From NCBI RefSeq assembly GCF_018449725.1, contig NZ_JAAVVC010000006.1:248001-312000 (forward strand): DNA of 64,000 nt, given 5' to 3'. Position 1 is the first letter of the stretch. Every line of letters starts with the position of its first letter. Source of the DNA: Pseudomonas sp. dw_612 (GTDB taxonomy: Bacteria; Pseudomonadota; Gammaproteobacteria; Pseudomonadales; Pseudomonadaceae). Position numbers and translations under genes: made by a program. Below the pieces are notes generated by a model, which made no database searches, was not told the DNA's origin, and saw only the letters and a program-made list of their open reading frames with translations. Of the stretch, positions 35,313-43,764 are shown piece after piece.

Positions 35313-35337
35313 ACCTGCCTCCTATGAGGCAGGTTTT
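35313..35337 (+). terminator. Bidirectional-looking terminator
   Basis: ACCTGCCTC, loop CTAT, GAGGCAGGTTTT. Sits 15 bases past the + strand stop. The loop and right arm also contain the last codons of the convergent YcxB-like gene, whose TAG is in the loop. Confidence 0.75.
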
Positions 35338-35996
35338 AAAGCGGCAGAGGCGGGCACCCGACTCAAGAACAGTTCCAAACCTTGCTGATACTGCTCCGAG
35401 TCCATCACATCGCTGCGCTTGGGAATGTGATAGGCCTTGCCCTCACGATCCAGTTTGGCGCAGGCAATGGAGTAGAAGTCGGGCGTCACCTTGAGCCGCA
35501 CAATCTGCGCCCAAGCTAACTCGCTTTTGGCACCCTTCGCCCTGGTGTTGGTCAGGATGAACCCTTGGTCATCAAACTGCAGACGATATGCACCTTCAGT
35601 CGCCTTGAGGCGAATGCGCAAATTCGACTCGATGAGGCGCTGGTTCACGCGGCGAAAAGGCATGCGCACGTTCGCACGATTGTTGGCCATACGTTTGCGC
35701 AAATGGCTGAGCAGTCGCCCGGAATAGCACCACCAGAACACAACGAAAATCACCCCAAACAGGGCCATGGAGATAAGTTTCTGGGGGCTGAACTCGCGCG
35801 CAGGAAAATAGATCGCCAGCATGCCGCCAGCCAGACCCAGAAGAAACAGCAGTGGCGCTAGCAAACGATCCTGAAGACGTGTGATATGGCCCAACAGCCG
35901 GGCCTGCAGTTGATCATCCTTAAGCATTTCTTGCTCAAGCAGTTCATTGACTCTGAGCTGGGTGTGCTCGGGGGTAATGGTGAATTGCAGTTCCAT
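35322..35996 (-). CDS. YcxB-like membrane protein at the end of the T6SS island
   Basis: 224 aa from ATG 35996 (MELQFTITPEHTQLRVNELL); an open frame extends upstream to 36227 but only as an overlap with the immunity gene. Two membrane helices (APLLFLLGLAGGMLAIYF and LISMALFGVIFVVFWWC), then a C-terminal YcxB-like domain (YRLQFDDQGFILTNTRAKGAKSELAWAQIV, in two parts). It starts 40 bases after the last immunity gene and so belongs to the same transcript. Such proteins recur near toxin/immunity loci; a protective role is conjecture. Confidence 0.75.
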   Translation of the reverse strand: MELQFTITPEHTQLRVNELLEQEMLKDDQLQARLLGHITRLQDRLLAPLLFLLGLAGGMLAIYFPAREFSPQKLISMALFGVIFVVFWWCYSGRLLSHLRKRMANNRANVRMPFRRVNQRLIESNLRIRLKATEGAYRLQFDDQGFILTNTRAKGAKSELAWAQIVRLKVTPDFYSIACAKLDREGKAYHIPKRSDVMDSEQYQQGLELFLSRVPASAALKPAS

Positions 35997-36036
35997 GGCG
36001 TTGAATCCGAAGTCCGTTTCTTGGTGAGACGGGAGT

Positions 36037-37162
36037 TTACTTGTTTGGGGTGTTCCTGGCGTATTCAACCAGGTCTTTGGGGTAAACCATATGATCGATT
36101 TGGCTGTCGTCGATGCCGTATAAAAAAGCAATGGCGCCCGCTTCAAAAGCCCAGTAAGCGACGTAGTTGCCATCGTCGTCTTCAATGTCCAAATGACTGT
36201 CATGCCAGTTGGTTTGCAGTGTGGCAAAAGCGGGATACCACGTTTCGCAATAGTGCTTTAACAAGTGGCTCGATTCTTCAGGTTCGGTGGCGTATATCGC
36301 CCTGATCAGCGGTGTGTAGAGAACGTGGAACCACTCGTCCAAATCCACACGACCAGGTAAATACTTGCGCAGAAGATCTTCGTATAGCGTGTCTTCGTCG
36401 GCATATCCCCCGCGATCTATCAGGGCGACGACGCGAGTCAGCAGGTCGGTACGATGCAACAAAATATAAAGGCTGATGACTTGAATGCACTCTTCATAGT
36501 GTTCAGGCCAGTCATCAATGGCCAAGGGGGAAATATCAGATTCGCGTTCTTCGACAGCCAGGGCTTGCTGGTAAATCTCGTAGCGACTGATCAGCTTCTC
36601 CAGCCGGGGAATGAGGCTGTCAATCGGCTCGCCTGCTGTGTAACTGATCAGCAAGGCATTAAATGCTGCCTCCTTGAAGTACTCCGTCCGTAGAGCGTTC
36701 TCCACTTTGCAAAGTAAATCCTCATACAGCGTGTCATCACCCGCATAGCCGGCATTGTCTATAAGCATTACAAATCTGGAAAGGAGATCTGTGCGGTGTA
36801 GCAGGATGCAAAGACCTATGACCTGAACACATTCTTCATACTGGTAGGGGTAAATATCTATCGCAAGCGGAGAGATATCAGGGGGTTGTTCGGCTGCCGC
36901 CAATTTTGCCTGTCTGATTTCATATTTATCAATCAGGTCTTCAAGCAAAAGGTGAAAGGAGCCGATCTCTTCTCCTGCAGAGTAAGCCGCCAAGATTTTA
37001 TAAAGTGCCATGCGTTGAAAGAATCTTGAGCGGAGCTCCGCTTCCTGTTCGGGAGAGTCCGACTGGAATGTGTTTGTCTTGGAGAAACTCAATGGCTTCG
37101 TCGTGTTCTATCAGGAAAATCTGGTAGTGGTTTTCACTAAAGTATTCTTGTCGTTTAATCAA
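36037..37162 (-). pseudogene. PoNi-like immunity gene: fused from two copies and frameshifted
   Basis: The frame at 36037-37092 encodes 351 residues made of one immunity unit lacking its C-terminal third (to about 126, ...DTLYEDLLCKV) joined directly to a second unit lacking its N-terminus (ENALRTEYFKEAAFNALLISY...) that continues to the family's end (GIDDSQIDHMVYPKDLVEYAR). The true N-terminus is in another frame: TTG at 37162, overlapping the upstream stop as TTGA, reads MIKRQEYFSENHYQ...EAIEFL, then one extra base near 37083 shifts the frame. Either a pseudogene or a product started from TTG 37092. Family: DUF1910/DUF1911 (PoNi). Confidence 0.75.
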
Positions 37163-37926
37163 TGTGCTATGCCTCTAGCGTAGTTGACCAGGTCTTTTGG
37201 GTAAATCATATGGTCAATGTCGCTGTCATCGATATCGTACAGAAACGCAATGGCTCCCGCTTCCAACGCCCAGTAGCCAACGTAACTGCCTTCGTCGCCA
37301 TCCTTGTGCGAATCATGCCAAGGGGCTTGATCAAAGGACGAATACCAATTTGCACAATATTTTTTCAATAGTTCAGGTGCGTTGTTTTTATCTTCGACGT
37401 AAATGGCTTGAGTTAGCGGGGTATAAGCGTCGTGATACCACTGATCGATATCTTCACGGTCGGGAAGAACCTTGATTAACAGATCTTCATAAAGCGTATC
37501 CGTGCCTGCATAACCGGCATTATCTATTAGCAAAACGAATCGCTTCAGTAGGTCTTGCCGATGCAAAAGGATACACAGACTGATCACCTGCAAACATTCC
37601 TGATACTCGTCAATCCAGTCATCAATGGTAAGGGGTGAAATGTTTGTTATCTGCTCGGAGAGCGAAAGTTTTCTTTGACGCTCTTCGTAAGCTGATATCA
37701 GCTCTTCAAGAAACGGAACCAGCAAGTGGATCTGCATTCCAGCGGTATAGGATATAAATATTTTTTTTAGCGCCACGTCTTTAAAGTGAGCGGCCCTTAG
37801 AGATGCTTCTTGTTCGGGAGAGTCTGATTCGAATGTGTGGGTCTTCCAGAAAATTCTGGTCTCTTCGCTGTAAACGAGGAAGTTCGCGTGTCGGTAATCG
37901 GTGAGGAGTTCTTGTCGCTTATTCAA
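37159..37926 (-). CDS. PoNi-like immunity protein (intact orphan paralogue)
   Basis: 255 aa. Begins at TTG 37926, overlapping the previous gene's stop as TTGA; no ATG fits. Contains the conserved blocks of the family: FESDSPEQE near the N-terminus, SPLTIDDWIDEYQECLQVISLCILLHR, NAGYAGTDTLYEDLL, APWHDSH and YWALEAGAIAFLYDIDDSDIDHMIYPKDLVNYAR. These match DUF1910/DUF1911, known as PoNi immunity to PoNe DNase effectors. It is about two genes away from the effector and differs at many positions from the probable cognate protein, so it may neutralise related toxins from other strains. Confidence 0.82.
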   Translation of the reverse strand: MNKRQELLTDYRHANFLVYSEETRIFWKTHTFESDSPEQEASLRAAHFKDVALKKIFISYTAGMQIHLLVPFLEELISAYEERQRKLSLSEQITNISPLTIDDWIDEYQECLQVISLCILLHRQDLLKRFVLLIDNAGYAGTDTLYEDLLIKVLPDREDIDQWYHDAYTPLTQAIYVEDKNNAPELLKKYCANWYSSFDQAPWHDSHKDGDEGSYVGYWALEAGAIAFLYDIDDSDIDHMIYPKDLVNYARGIAH

Positions 37927-38710
37927 CAGGACCCAGCCTTGGAGCCAATAGCTACCTTATGGTTTCTAGCGTACTCAACCAAATCTTTCGGATATACCAT
38001 GTGATCAATCGTGCTGTCGTCTATGCCATACAAGAATGCGATTGCTCCCGCTTCAATAGCCCAGTATCCGACGTAATTCCCATCCTCTCCCTGTAAATGC
38101 AAGTCGTGCCATGGCGCTTGTTCAAATGCTGGATACCATTGACTGCAGTATTTTTTCAGATACTTGGTTGCTTCTTCTTTACTATCTGCATAGATGGCTT
38201 GAATTAAAGGCGAATAGACACCGTGAAACCAAAAATCTACATCGTGTCTGTTTGGCAGTACCTTGGTAGGTAATATAGAGTGTCGGCGCCAGCATAGCTT
38301 GCGTTATCTATTAGTTTAACAAAGCGTTTAAGTAGGTCTGTGCGATGTAGTAGTATGCAAAAACCTATAACCTGAACGCATTCTTCATATTGATAAGGCC
38401 AGTCATCAATTGCTAGAGGAGATATATTGGGGAGGTTTTCGTGTTTCTCCAGTGTGGCCTGTCTTACTTCGTACTTGTCAATCAGGTCGCTAAGGAGAGG
38501 TATTAAAGGCGCTATTTCCTCCCCAGCCGTATAAGCAGCCAGCAGTCTGTCCAGTGAAAGCGTTTGTAAATGCCTTGAGCGAATAGCTGCTTCTTCTTCG
38601 GGAGAATCAGACTCGAAGGTATTTGTCCTCAGTAATTCGATTACTTCGTCGTGTTCTATTTGAAAGTTTTTGTAATGAGTTTCACTAAAAAATCTCTGTC
38701 TTTTTTTCAT
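37923..38710 (-). pseudogene. PoNi-like immunity gene broken by a short deletion
   Basis: ATG at 38710 (MKKRQRFFSETHYKNF) opens a normal family N-terminus to ...NASYAGADTLY near 38265. There the frame is lost and stops at 38237. The remaining family sequence (KVLPNRHDVDFWFHGV ... EYARNHKVAIGSK) continues in another frame to a TGA at 37925-37923. Comparison with paralogues (DTLYEDLLIKVLPDR) shows 8 bases where 15 are expected, that is a deletion of about 7 bases. AT-rich like the rest of the array. Confidence 0.8.
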
Positions 38711-38747
38711 AGATGTCAGCAAAGGGTACTAGCGGTTTCACCATGGC

Positions 38748-38773
38748 TAGATGGGCGGTTATCCACCCATCTA
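38748..38773. repeat. Hairpin TAGATGGG / CCCATCTA between immunity genes
   Basis: Eight-bp perfect arms with a 10-base loop, in the only sizeable gap (about 105 bases) of the island, between the cognate immunity gene and the first orphan copy. No T run follows, so it is a weak terminator or mRNA processing structure. Confidence 0.5.
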
Positions 38774-38816
38774 ACTAATAACTGACTTAATTAAAGTCAA
38801 TCTGTCACCGTTATCC

Positions 38817-39758
38817 TTACTCTCCCGACCAATACCAAATAGTGTCGCCCCAATGGGAGTCACTGAATCCAGGCATTATGTCACCTTGATTAAAGTGACG
38901 ACGAGACTCTGCTTTTGCCGGCGTGAACCAATAGCCAGTCTTGCTGCATGGTTGTCCTGCATCTATACGAGCAACTTGGGATCCATTGGTCGGTTGGTAG
39001 TTTCTCGCGTATTCGACCAAATCCTTTGGATAAACCATATGTTCGATTTTGCTATCGTCAATGCCGTAAAGAAAAGCAACCGCAGCAGCCTCCAGAGCCC
39101 AGTACCCACAGTAACTTCCGTCATCCCCTTGTTTGTGAGAGTCGTGCCACGGGGCTTGCTCAAATGCGGGATACCATTCATTACAGTATTGCTGAAGTAG
39201 CTTAGAGGATTCTTCAGTGTCATCTTCATAGATTGCATAAATTAACGGCGAGTAAACATCGTGGTACCAGCGATCAACGTTATATCGATCAGGCAAAAGT
39301 TTGCAAAGTAAATCCTCGTAAAGGGTGTCATCACCCGCATAGCCTGCCGGATCAATCAATGCAGCGAAGCGTTTTAGCAAGTCAGTGCGATGCAAAAGAA
39401 TGCAAAGGCTGAATACTTGTACACACTCTTCGTACTGGTCGAGCCAGTCATCAATTGTTAACGGTGTAATGATAGGTATACTTTCGTATATTGCCAGTTT
39501 TTTCTGAAGAAACTCGTAGCTATCTACTAAATTTTCCAAGAGTGGAATTAGAGTTTCTATCTCGTTTCCAGCTGTATAGCGAATTAATATTTCTTTTAGT
39601 ATCAGCTTTTGAAAGTGCCTTGCCCTGACGGATTTTTCTTGTTCTTCCGAGTCCGCCTGGAATGTGTTTTCGTCGAAAAATGCTATGGTTTTTTTATACG
39701 TTTTGAAAAAGTTATCGTATCGCGCTTCGCTTAAAAATTGTTGTCTTCTATTCATCAT
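38817..39758 (-). CDS. PoNi-like immunity protein, probably cognate to the adjacent effector
   Basis: 313 aa. Starts at ATG 39758, sharing one base with the effector's TAA (TAATG), so it is translationally coupled. Residues 1-250 are a complete DUF1910/DUF1911 protein (FQADSEEQE, SPLTI-type block, NAGYAG counterpart DPAGYAGDDTLYEDLL, WALEAAAVAFLYGIDDSKIEHMVYPKDLVEYAR). It uniquely carries about 60 more residues with GQPCSKTGYWFTPAKAESRR, HFNQGDIMPG and DTIWYW, a tail I have seen described at the ends of T6SS-associated immunity proteins. The role of the tail is unknown. Confidence 0.85.
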   Translation of the reverse strand: MMNRRQQFLSEARYDNFFKTYKKTIAFFDENTFQADSEEQEKSVRARHFQKLILKEILIRYTAGNEIETLIPLLENLVDSYEFLQKKLAIYESIPIITPLTIDDWLDQYEECVQVFSLCILLHRTDLLKRFAALIDPAGYAGDDTLYEDLLCKLLPDRYNVDRWYHDVYSPLIYAIYEDDTEESSKLLQQYCNEWYPAFEQAPWHDSHKQGDDGSYCGYWALEAAAVAFLYGIDDSKIEHMVYPKDLVEYARNYQPTNGSQVARIDAGQPCSKTGYWFTPAKAESRRHFNQGDIMPGFSDSHWGDTIWYWSGE

Positions 39759-41476
39759 TACGCCTCTTCCTTCAAGGAACTCAAGGTGCCATATTTTTTA
39801 ATTAACGATGCCTTTTTCTTATTGACAGCTTCCTTGACTTCGTTTTCCTTGTAGTGAATGGCCTCGTGTGACGTATGTGTTTCTGGGCCTGATATGTCTA
39901 TACGAGCTTTTGCATGTTCGCGAGGGCCGTTAAGAATACTGTAGAGAGGCGTAAAAAATAAATGTCGGCTGTATGAGCTTAATACGTAAAGTGAAACACC
40001 ATCAAGCACTGCTTTTTCTATATTTTGGTTTATCCACTCAATGCTCATTTGTACTAAAACTACTTTGCCGGGTTTTCCGTTCGGCTTGTTTGGTTTTTCT
40101 TCTCCTTCGGAGTCGATTTTCGTTTTTGCTTTGGGTGCCGTATCTCTGGCAGGTTTTTTTCTATTGCTATTTGACGATGCACTACTAGCTGTAGCTTTCT
40201 TTCGGTTTTTCCCCGGTCGTGTTCTTTTTGGAACTGGTGCTTCTGATGTATTCGGCGACTTGTCTATTGGCTCAAGCAACTCTGCAATTGCTATGTCTCC
40301 TGATACACCCAGCTTTGAGGTAATGCTAGGTTGGCGGGGCGCTGGGGGCTGGCCTAATGCAGTAGGCTTCTTTGGCGGTTTGGCTATTTTCTCTTCTTCT
40401 TTTTTATTGTATTGGTCCTTCATAAACTTTGGGGCGTCTTCGTGTCTACTTGCCTTTGCTTCAACAATCGCAAATTTTTTTGAATTGTTTGTAGCTGGAT
40501 TAGCGCGCCATACTGCATCAATACCAGTTCCGTTCGCGCCATCAGACAGTTTATATAGTGCATGCCATTTTTTTGGAGTTCCGCCCATTGAAAGTTTACC
40601 TAATGTATTTTCATCAGGATTGCCATTGAGCCAATGCCCCTCGGCGCCTTTATCATGGCCATCCCAGTTTTTACCCCAGCCCAAAGTTTCCGCGCAGTAA
40701 TAGTCGGCTATATGCTCTCCGCTGACACCGAGTGCCTCGTTGGTAATATGGTAGGCCTTGGTGGCTGCGTTCTGCTGGTCAATCTTGTTTGAGTGTGTGC
40801 CACTTGCGCCGTCCGCGCCGTGACTTGCGACAGTAGCATCTTTGCCTGCCGGCTTTTTGGTCGTTGCGGGCTTGCTTGACACCGCCATCGCCGAGCTATT
40901 GCGCTGCATCCCTTTCCATTTAACCAACCGCTTCTCAACAATCCCCACCATGGCCGGCATGTTGTCGCGGGAGGCGGCGAGGACGGTGACGACAGATGTT
41001 TTGGCCCAGTTTGGAAGGCTTTGGAAAGTCGATGAGCCTTTGACGCCGGTGATGATTTCGTCGAGTTCAGCGCGCAGTTTGCCGGCATCAAATATCTGCT
41101 TGAGCAGTTCTTCGGGGCTGGTTTTGATTCCGCATTCTTGCAGTACGAAGCGCAGCAGGTCGAAAAGCACCGGGGCGTAGCGCTGCGGGTCTTTGTTGAC
41201 GATGCGCAGGCTCTTTTTCAGCCCATCGCCCGGTCCTGGCACCCAGCCGATGACGGCCATCAGCAGGTCAAATTGGGCTTCTTCCTTCCCGTCGGTCGAC
41301 TCTGCGTTGTAGAGGACGATGGAGGATTCGATTGTGTCGTAGGCGTCGATGGCCTGGCCAAGAAACGGCACCGCGCCGAGTGCGATGCCTTTTGCCAGTT
41401 CTACCGCGGCCTCTTGGTAAGCGGCGCTGCGGTCGTCGTCACCTTCGTTTGCGCTCTCAACTACTTCGTCACTCAT
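39758..41476 (-). CDS. PoNe-like PD-(D/E)XK DNase effector of the type VI system
   Basis: 572 aa. N-terminal 1-190: helical, hydrophobic region (LAKGIALGAVPFLGQAIDAY, VIGWVPGPGDGLKKS) seen in VgrG-linked effectors. Linker 191-235. Nuclease region from about 236: AYHITNEALGVSGEHIADYY, then Asp320 in GTGIDAVWR and Glu339-x-Lys341 in AIVEAKAS, the PD-(D/E)XK pattern of PoNe toxins. Residues about 345-470 are a Lys/Pro/Ser/Thr-rich insertion, after which VQMSIEWINQNIEKAV and the rest of the domain follow. Start overlaps the vgrG stop (ATGA). Predicted to degrade DNA of competitors; immunity genes follow. Confidence 0.82.
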   Translation of the reverse strand: MSDEVVESANEGDDDRSAAYQEAAVELAKGIALGAVPFLGQAIDAYDTIESSIVLYNAESTDGKEEAQFDLLMAVIGWVPGPGDGLKKSLRIVNKDPQRYAPVLFDLLRFVLQECGIKTSPEELLKQIFDAGKLRAELDEIITGVKGSSTFQSLPNWAKTSVVTVLAASRDNMPAMVGIVEKRLVKWKGMQRNSSAMAVSSKPATTKKPAGKDATVASHGADGASGTHSNKIDQQNAATKAYHITNEALGVSGEHIADYYCAETLGWGKNWDGHDKGAEGHWLNGNPDENTLGKLSMGGTPKKWHALYKLSDGANGTGIDAVWRANPATNNSKKFAIVEAKASRHEDAPKFMKDQYNKKEEEKIAKPPKKPTALGQPPAPRQPSITSKLGVSGDIAIAELLEPIDKSPNTSEAPVPKRTRPGKNRKKATASSASSNSNRKKPARDTAPKAKTKIDSEGEEKPNKPNGKPGKVVLVQMSIEWINQNIEKAVLDGVSLYVLSSYSRHLFFTPLYSILNGPREHAKARIDISGPETHTSHEAIHYKENEVKEAVNKKKASLIKKYGTLSSLKEEA

Positions 41477-43764
41477 GACAGCCTCCCTGCGGCTTTCTCC
41501 ACCAATGCTTGTAAATCAACCTGGTCCGGGTCCAGGCCGAGCTTGCGTAAATCTGCGTTAACTTTTTCGTCCGAGTTCTGCACAACCGCGACGCTTTCAC
41601 GGTTGTACGGCCTCGGATCCTCGCCGTAATACACCTTGGCCGGTCCTTTCGGTACGTCCTCCAATCGGGCAAAGCCGTCGTCGTCCAGCACACCTTCACG
41701 GGTCGAGCCGTCGGCAAAGTCGACGCGGTAGGACGCGCCTGGGACGGGCTCAAGGTTGTCGTAGTGCAGGTTCAATTCCAGCCAGGTCGGATTGGACTTG
41801 GCTTCTTTCATCAGGCGACCGGCGATGTCGGCAGCGGCGAGACCTGGAATCAGCGGGGCGAGGATGCCGATGCCGGTACCGGAGCCCGGCCCACCACCGG
41901 AGTTAACCTTCACATTAGCGCCATTGATCGTCACACCCCCCGCATCCACCTTCACAAAGCTCCCACCAGCCTTGGCCGTGAGTTCCATGCCACCCTCAAC
42001 CACAACTTTTTCCCCAGCGTTGTAGTGAATCTCCGTCCCGGCTTCGACAAACTGAGCCGTCCCGACCCTCACGTGCTGAGTCACGCCAACGGTGAGGTGA
42101 TCATCCGCCCGGGTTTCACTTTTGCGGTCGAGGTGGGTGATGCGGTGTTCTTCAACCTTGAATTCGCTGAGAACATTGGCCTCGACCGTGTCGTGCCGTT
42201 CGTTGCCGACGCGGATCTTCTGGTCATGCTCGATGTTTTCATCCCAGTCGCGCTGGGCGTGCAGGTAGATCTGTTCTGCACCTTTTTTGTCTTCGATGCG
42301 GAATTCGTTGTAGCCCTTGCCGCCCGGAGAGCTGAGGGTCTTGAAGGTGCTGCGGGTTTTGTTCGCCGGCAGGTCGTAGGGGACGACGTTTTCCTTGTGG
42401 TAGAGGCAGCCGGTGACCAGTGGTTGGTCCGGGTCGCCTTCCATGAAGGACACCAGCACTTCCATGCCGATGCGCGGGATGGCGATGCCGCCGTAGGCGT
42501 TGCCGGCCCAGCCGGTGGCGACGCGCAGCCAGCAGGTGGTGTTGTCGTCGGCCTGGCCTTCGCGGTCCCAGTGGAACTGGACTTTGACGCGGCCGTACTG
42601 GTCGGTGTGGATTTCTTCGCCCTTGGGGCCGGTGACGATGGCGGTCTGGCTGCCGAGGATTTTCGGTTTCGGGTGTTCGAGGGCAGGGCGGAAGTGCGCG
42701 TCCCACGGGGTGGCGAGGAAGCGGTTGCGGTAGCCCTGGTGGAAGTCATCCTTGTTGTCGGTGACGTCGCTGGTGGTGTTTTCGCCGAGGACCTGCGGCT
42801 GTTTGCCTTCGTGGACGACTTCCAGCAGCAGCCAGAGGTCGTTCCACTCGGCGCGCGGGTGTTCGCTCAGGGCCAGGAAGTGGCCGCTGACCAGGATCGG
42901 TTCGTCGCTTTTGCCTTCGGCGAGTTTGTAGTCGCTGCGATGGCGCTCAAGGGCGCGGGTTGCCAGTTGTTTGCCGCGTTCGCGGTCGGTGAAGCGGCCG
43001 GGGTAGTCGTAGTCTTCGAGGTCCGGGGCGAAGGTGCTTTTGGCGGAGCCTTCAGGAAGGATGCGCGGTTTTTCGAAGTCGTAATCCCGGCGGCTGACGC
43101 GGGTGGTGCGGGTTTCCAGGCGCAGGTTGAAGCGCTTGATCACGGTTTTTTCGGCGGCCATGCCGGAGTCTTGCTGGTAGGCCACGGGCGCGAGTTTGCG
43201 GAACACGGTCTGGTCGTCGCCGAACACCAGTTTGTGGCCGCTGGCGGAGTGCTGGAAGTGGAAGTGAATGCCTTCTTCTTCGCACAGGCGCTGGATGAAA
43301 TGCAGGTCGGATTCGTCGTACTGCACGCAGTAATCGCGTTCAGGGTAGATCGCGCCGAGCTGGAAGCTGTAGGCGTCGGACAGAATGCCCCGCGCTTCGA
43401 GGACCTGGCCGATGATCTTCGGCACCGTCAGGTGCTGGAAGATTTGCTGGTCATGGTTGTGCCGCAGGTAGGCCAGTTGCGGCACCAGGCTGAGGCTGTA
43501 GCGGGTCAGTTTCTTGCCGGAATCGCCTTGCTCGATGCGATAGACCAGGCCGTGGATGATGCCTTTGCCGGTGGCGCCGAAAGTCAGGCAGCCAGGCTTG
43601 TGCAGCAGCTCTTCGAGTTTCAGGTCGGGACGGGCGCTGACCAGTTCGATGTCGAAACAGAACGGTTGGTTGAGGGCTTCGCGACCGACGAAACTGAGCA
43701 CTTGCAGGTCGGCGGAAACACCGTCCAGCGTGAGGGAAATATGGGTTGCGTTCGCGTCCAGCAT
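41473..43764 (-). CDS. vgrG: VgrG spike protein with C-terminal extension
   Basis: 763 aa. The gp27/gp44-like part spans about 1-340 (TLDGVSADLQVLSFVGREALNQPFCFDIEL in parts), followed by the gp5 OB fold (ATGWAGNAYGGIAIPRIGMEVLVSFMEGDPDQPLVTG), the needle repeats (DRKSETRADDHLTVG) and a GG-rich junction at about 635. The last 110 residues (NPTWLELNLHYDNLEPVPGASYRVDF...) look like a beta-sandwich/transthyretin-type adaptor, likely holding the effector. No other T6SS structural gene is in the window, so this is an orphan vgrG island served by an apparatus elsewhere. Confidence 0.93.
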   Translation of the reverse strand: MLDANATHISLTLDGVSADLQVLSFVGREALNQPFCFDIELVSARPDLKLEELLHKPGCLTFGATGKGIIHGLVYRIEQGDSGKKLTRYSLSLVPQLAYLRHNHDQQIFQHLTVPKIIGQVLEARGILSDAYSFQLGAIYPERDYCVQYDESDLHFIQRLCEEEGIHFHFQHSASGHKLVFGDDQTVFRKLAPVAYQQDSGMAAEKTVIKRFNLRLETRTTRVSRRDYDFEKPRILPEGSAKSTFAPDLEDYDYPGRFTDRERGKQLATRALERHRSDYKLAEGKSDEPILVSGHFLALSEHPRAEWNDLWLLLEVVHEGKQPQVLGENTTSDVTDNKDDFHQGYRNRFLATPWDAHFRPALEHPKPKILGSQTAIVTGPKGEEIHTDQYGRVKVQFHWDREGQADDNTTCWLRVATGWAGNAYGGIAIPRIGMEVLVSFMEGDPDQPLVTGCLYHKENVVPYDLPANKTRSTFKTLSSPGGKGYNEFRIEDKKGAEQIYLHAQRDWDENIEHDQKIRVGNERHDTVEANVLSEFKVEEHRITHLDRKSETRADDHLTVGVTQHVRVGTAQFVEAGTEIHYNAGEKVVVEGGMELTAKAGGSFVKVDAGGVTINGANVKVNSGGGPGSGTGIGILAPLIPGLAAADIAGRLMKEAKSNPTWLELNLHYDNLEPVPGASYRVDFADGSTREGVLDDDGFARLEDVPKGPAKVYYGEDPRPYNRESVAVVQNSDEKVNADLRKLGLDPDQVDLQALVEKAAGRLS

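Noticed and set aside
37080..37092. Programmed frameshift in the immunity gene
   Set aside because: No slippery heptamer or downstream pseudoknot at the site (CTCCAAG); the neighbouring copy also carries a disabling change, so decay is simpler.
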